Shown: positions 42,330 to 44,910 of the stretch, in pieces
Numbering within the stretch: position 1 is the stretch's first letter
How the letters are laid out: every line of letters starts with the position of its first letter
Assembly (NCBI GenBank): GCA_964392245.1
Contig: CAYMOX010000039.1
Span: 1 to 44,910, forward strand
Length of the DNA: 44,910 nt
Direction: 5' to 3'
DNA from: JAAUUJ01 sp964392245
Lineage (GTDB): Bacteria; Cyanobacteriota; Cyanobacteriia; Thermostichales; Thermostichaceae
Position numbers and translations under genes: made by a program
The notes under the pieces: generated by a model
Database searches by the model: none
Seen by the model: only the letters and a program-made list of their open reading frames with translations
What the model was told of the DNA's origin: nothing

Positions 42330-42863
42330 GGAGGAGGCAAAAACTTTTAACAAGATCAGCTTAATTCTGAAGCCATGGGATCTCACTGCAGAATTTAGAA
42401 TCTTTTCAGAATTTAATCAAGTGGCGCTGATAAACTTATTCAAGTGCCTCTGGCTTGAGATCTTGAGTGACGATCACGGATCCGCACTACAATCCTCATT
42501 CCAGGCTGATGCATTTGAGTCTTGAGGTTTGCTAGACCCGATTCGTGGGCTAGGGATCAGAAGGATGATCGGGGGAGGGCAGGGTACGTTATCTAGAGGA
42601 GAGAATAAAGGATTATTCGGAGAGAAGGTAGCAAGGGTCTTGTAGGGAGATGATCCTGGACTAGGAAGGACTGTCATCGTACTTTCTAGACGGTGTATAA
42701 AACCGTCGTCTTGGGATTATACGGATCTGACGATCCTGTAGAATGTAAGCTAGCTGGCTTCGTTCCTGGGTTTGGGTGGTGCATGAAGGCTATTGGTTAG
42801 CATCCTAAATTTGGCTGTCGTAGAGAAATCATGCGTGGAGAAAATTGAAGCTGCTCCGATGTG
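42330..42863. other. Gene-free accessory region
   Basis: 534 bp with no convincing gene in either direction. A GACGGT/ACCGTC stem-loop around GTATAAA lies at 42690-42708. The region is the AT-richer left flank of the cassette array; an integron-type integrase is not encoded here. Confidence 0.5.
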
Positions 42864-42932
42864 TTGCATAACGGGAATACTTTAGAAACAACCAGAATTT
42901 AGTTAGAGGGTTGCTCCAGAGGTGTTATGCAA
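42864..42932. repeat. Perfect 9-bp inverted repeat in front of the first cassette gene
   Basis: TTGCATAAC (42864-42872) and GTTATGCAA (42924-42932) are perfect inverted copies 51 bases apart. An inner CAACC (42889-42893) / GGTTG (42909-42913) pair lies between them. GTT at 42924-42926 immediately precedes the ATG of the next gene, where a recombination point of an attC or attI site would be. It lacks proper L boxes, so it may be a degenerate site or coincidence. Confidence 0.35.
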
Positions 42933-43466
42933 GATGAACGGCAATGGTTAAGATTACCTGTTGTATCTGCCAGTTCTGAGTATCTTGTAATGGGATATCT
43001 AATGAGGCGTAATATCCTGGCATACAAAGCACCACCTAACAACGAGGGGTATGATTTGATTTGTATTCATCCAGATCCGCGCCACAAATCCAAAGACAAT
43101 GAGTTTTCACAAGTCAGGGTTCAAGTGAAAAGTAGATATGCTACAGACTGCGATCGCGGTTTTCCAGTCAAGGATAAAAGTCTTGATGCCTTTGATTTTT
43201 TAGTTGTTGTGTTTCTCAATATTGGCAAGTTCTACGGCAAGAATGATGGTTCCGAGGGGAGTAGTGAAGTAGATTTTTATACTCTGCCTAATGATTTTAT
43301 TCGTGCTCATCACAACGTGAGTTCATCATGGCAAAAGGTTAGGCTGAAGGGGTTAGAAGCAGAAATTGAGCAATATAAAGGAGAAAAGGGATTTGAGCAA
43401 ATCGCGCAGGCTTTAGGAATTCCAAAACCGTTGAAAGTAAGAGGGGTGATTTTGCCAGCCAGCTAA
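42927..43466 (+). CDS. PD-(D/E)XK-nuclease-like hypothetical protein (cassette 1)
   Basis: 179 residues. E18 in SSEYLVMGYLMRRNI, D43 in EGYDLICIHPD and Q66-V-K68 in VRVQVKSRYA form the spacing of a PD-(D/E)XK nuclease core, with Gln as a common variant. DAFDFLVVVFLN continues the fold. Similar proteins are annotated as hypothetical or restriction-like in cyanobacteria. Its TAA stop (43464-43466) lies inside the R'' box of the following attC-like site. It is AT-rich relative to the core genome and contains one HIP1 octamer (43150-43157). The exact role, defence or other, is not known. Confidence 0.6.
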   Translation: MQDERQWLRLPVVSASSEYLVMGYLMRRNILAYKAPPNNEGYDLICIHPDPRHKSKDNEFSQVRVQVKSRYATDCDRGFPVKDKSLDAFDFLVVVFLNIGKFYGKNDGSEGSSEVDFYTLPNDFIRAHHNVSSSWQKVRLKGLEAEIEQYKGEKGFEQIAQALGIPKPLKVRGVILPAS

Positions 43467-43547
43467 CAACCCCAACGCAGCGGACGGAAGAGAGCCGTTG
43501 GTGCTGAGTTCGAGGGGATCTGCTGCCGCTGGTTGGGAACGTTAGAT
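43461..43547 (+). other. attC-like recombination site A
   Basis: R'' box AGCTAAC (43461-43467) pairs 6/7 with R' box GTTAGAT (43541-43547), which fits GTTRRRY. Inside, an unpaired spacer AAC faces AAC. The L arms CCCAACGCAGCGG and CCGCTGGTTGGG pair perfectly except for one extra G on the first arm, the extrahelical base typical of attC. A variable, partly self-paired loop of about 40 bases closes the structure. Length 87 bp. The upstream gene's stop TAA is inside R''. This matches the integron attC layout point by point. Confidence 0.7.
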
Positions 43548-43599
43548 GCCACAGCAAGATACGATAGATGTCACAGGAAGATAAGAGATCCAAATCTCA

Positions 43600-44535
43600 A
43601 TGGTAGTACCGGATTATCAAAGTCTAATGTTGCCTCTGCTTAAGCATGCGGGAACTCGTGATGGTGAGGTAACCACAAATGAAGCAGTTGAGGTTCTAGC
43701 ACAAGAATTAAATCTGACAGAGGAAGACTTAAGAGAAATGCTTCCTAGTGGAGCGCAGTCTACCTTTGGCAACAGAGTTGGTTGGGCTGCAACGTATCTG
43801 AAAAAAGCTGGACTGCTAGAACCTACTCGCAGAGGATACTATCAAATTACTGAGAGAGGACGTGAACTTCTTGCTAAGCAGCCCAAGGCCATAAATGTTA
43901 AAATCCTTGAGAAATACCCTGAGTTCCTTGAATTTAAGAAGCTGAAAGGAACAAGAGCAAGAAATGGCGAAAGAATTACTGAAACAAAATCAATACCTGA
44001 TATATTGGCTGCCACTCCATCTGAGGCTTTAGAAGCCGCCTATGAAAACCTTCGGGATGAATTGGCAGATGAATTACTTGCCAAACTCAAGGCAACTTCA
44101 CCCGCCTTTTTTGAGCGCGTGGTCGTTGAACTTCTGGTCAAAATGGGGTATGGAGGCTCTCGATCTGATGCCGGAAGAGCGATCGGCAAAAGTGGAGATG
44201 GTGGTATCGACGGCATCATCAAAGAGGACAAACTTGGTCTTGACGTTGTTTATATTCAGGCAAAGCGTTGGGATAATACGCCTGTAGGTAGACCTGATGT
44301 AATGCAATTTGCTGGGGCACTACAAGCACAGAGAGCTAACAAGGGGATCTTTATCACTACATCCCGATTTACCGAAGAGGCAAGAAGTTATGTATCTCAA
44401 ATTGGCAGCAAGATTGTCTTGATTGATGGTGAACAGTTAACCACCCTAATGATAGAAAATGATGTTGGTGTTTCAACAGTGTCTCTATATCCAGTTAAAA
44501 AGATAGATAGCGATTACTTTGATGAAGGTATCTAA
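43600..44535 (+). CDS. Mrr-type restriction endonuclease (cassette 2)
   Basis: 311 residues. The N-terminal winged-helix Mrr_N domain (about 1-95) has GNRVGWAATYLKKAGLLEPT and YYQITERGRELL. The C-terminal Mrr_cat domain (about 160-295) has FFERVVVELLVKMGYGG, then GDGGIDGII with catalytic D204 and Q220-A-K222 in YIQAKRW, and ANKGIFITTSRFTEEAR. Mrr enzymes cut methylated DNA. No cognate methylase is needed or seen. The ATG has AGGAAG upstream. Its TAA stop (44533-44535) falls inside the R'' box of site B. Confidence 0.88.
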   Translation: MVVPDYQSLMLPLLKHAGTRDGEVTTNEAVEVLAQELNLTEEDLREMLPSGAQSTFGNRVGWAATYLKKAGLLEPTRRGYYQITERGRELLAKQPKAINVKILEKYPEFLEFKKLKGTRARNGERITETKSIPDILAATPSEALEAAYENLRDELADELLAKLKATSPAFFERVVVELLVKMGYGGSRSDAGRAIGKSGDGGIDGIIKEDKLGLDVVYIQAKRWDNTPVGRPDVMQFAGALQAQRANKGIFITTSRFTEEARSYVSQIGSKIVLIDGEQLTTLMIENDVGVSTVSLYPVKKIDSDYFDEGI

Positions 44536-44617
44536 AAACCGCGCTGCACCGGAACGCCCCAAATAGTCGATTTGATCCGCAAAGGCTATCTGCGTCCGGT
44601 GAGCGCTAACGTTTGAT
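44530..44617 (+). other. attC-like recombination site B
   Basis: R'' ATCTAAA (44530-44536) and R' GTTTGAT (44611-44617) pair 5/7; each departs from the consensus by one base. The spacers AACC and TAAC are mostly unpaired. The L arms GCGCTGCACCGGA (44541-44553) and TCCGGTGAGCGC (44595-44606) pair perfectly except for one extrahelical G on the first arm, the same feature at the same place as in site A. Length 88 bp. The Mrr gene's TAA is at R'' positions 4-6, exactly as in site A. Confidence 0.6.
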
Positions 44618-44673
44618 GCATCTAAGCAATGTGGAAGGCTAGAATAGAATCCTAGCGCCGTATGGGGTGAGTG

Positions 44674-44910
44674 ATGGTACAGACTCCAAACAAGTCGATC
44701 TTACTGGAGGAGTTTCTGGATTCACCAGAGACCGATCCCGCAAGCGAGTATGTTGACGGACAAGTCCATCAGAAACCAATGCCCCAAGGTAAACACAGCA
44801 AACTCCAAACCAGTCTTGTTAGCCAGATTAATAAATGGGGAGAGGCAAAGCAGATAAGACACCTCGATCAATCCTCATTTTTCACCTTCAAGTGTAGAAA
44901 AAAAGGTCCT
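44674..44910 (+). CDS. Uma2-family (DUF820) endonuclease-like protein, 5' part
   Basis: The window ends inside this gene; 79 codons are visible from ATG 44674. LLEEFLDSPETDPASEYVDG and QKPMPQGKHSKLQTSLVSQI are the N-terminal hallmarks of the Uma2 family, PD-(D/E)XK-fold proteins abundant in cyanobacteria and often transposon-linked. After residue 60 the sequence (RHLDQSSFFTFKC) no longer resembles the family's usual FPELRC block, so the gene may be frameshifted, recombined or truncated beyond the edge. It is the third gene downstream of an attC-like site. Confidence 0.65.
   Translation, partial: MVQTPNKSILLEEFLDSPETDPASEYVDGQVHQKPMPQGKHSKLQTSLVSQINKWGEAKQIRHLDQSSFFTFKCRKKGP

Noticed and set aside
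43461..43547. REP-type palindrome or terminator as explanation for site A
   Set aside because: No T-run, separate R and L arms with an unpaired spacer, and a second site of the same architecture but different sequence at the next gene's stop.

Overview
The window is cyanobacterial chromosome. Diagnostic genes are psbV with a psbV2 paralogue (extrinsic cytochrome c550 of photosystem II), the nitrogen regulator ntcA, the Calvin-cycle gap2, crr7, cruP (a lycopene cyclase paralogue), DUF2811, DUF1350 and clpC. GC content looks moderate (mid-50s by eye). The octamer HIP1 (GCGATCGC), common in many cyanobacteria, is nearly absent: I found two copies. The hexamer GGATCC is very frequent instead: I counted about 47.

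Bases 1-40,670 are mostly ordinary core genome. The order is: the 3' end of a glutathionyl-hydroquinone reductase; a ParA-like ATPase overlapping a small ribbon-helix-helix partner; a zinc-ribbon/TPR protein; a large coiled-coil protein; an SRPBCC-like protein divergent from a RibD-type reductase; a gene-free stretch with five DnaA-box-like 9-mers next to a T-rich segment (candidate oriC); DUF2811, glucokinase and DUF1350; a relic of a type I restriction specificity gene (hsdS); crr7; an Mla/TGD-type lipid transporter pair; psiE, pgsA and tRNA-Leu; cysteine synthase; the grxD-bolA pair; a polar amino acid ABC transporter; a small Gly-Gly-leader-like peptide gene; cyclophilin, radA, psbV2, psbV; carB; gap2; a cyclic-nucleotide-binding protein, HIT protein, O-methyltransferase and purine nucleoside phosphorylase; ahcY and ntcA; an M61 peptidase; clpC; tRNA-Arg; an SPFH-GYF protein with a zinc-ribbon membrane protein; and cruP.

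From about 40.67 kb the character changes to accessory, more AT-rich DNA. A small cassette with a helper gene and an HNH endonuclease gene lies between two ungapped 125-bp direct copies of the cruP 3' end (about 89% identical). The proximal copy completes cruP and the distal copy is decayed. The HNH gene is itself decaying: the catalytic His is Arg, and an in-frame TGA cuts off a recognisable C-terminus. Next comes an in-phase array of ten 21-bp units encoding xVVKRDS-like heptapeptides.

The last 2 kb look like a small integron-type cassette array without a visible integrase. A PD-(D/E)XK-like gene and an Mrr-type restriction endonuclease gene each end with their TAA stop inside the first R box of an 87-88 bp attC-like site. 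Both sites have R and L arms, an unpaired central spacer and a single extrahelical G. An Uma2-type nuclease gene follows and runs off the end. The attC-like pair is the most unusual observation here, followed by the duplicated cruP end around the HNH cassette and the DnaA-box cluster.

All family names come from recognising motifs by eye; no database search was run.
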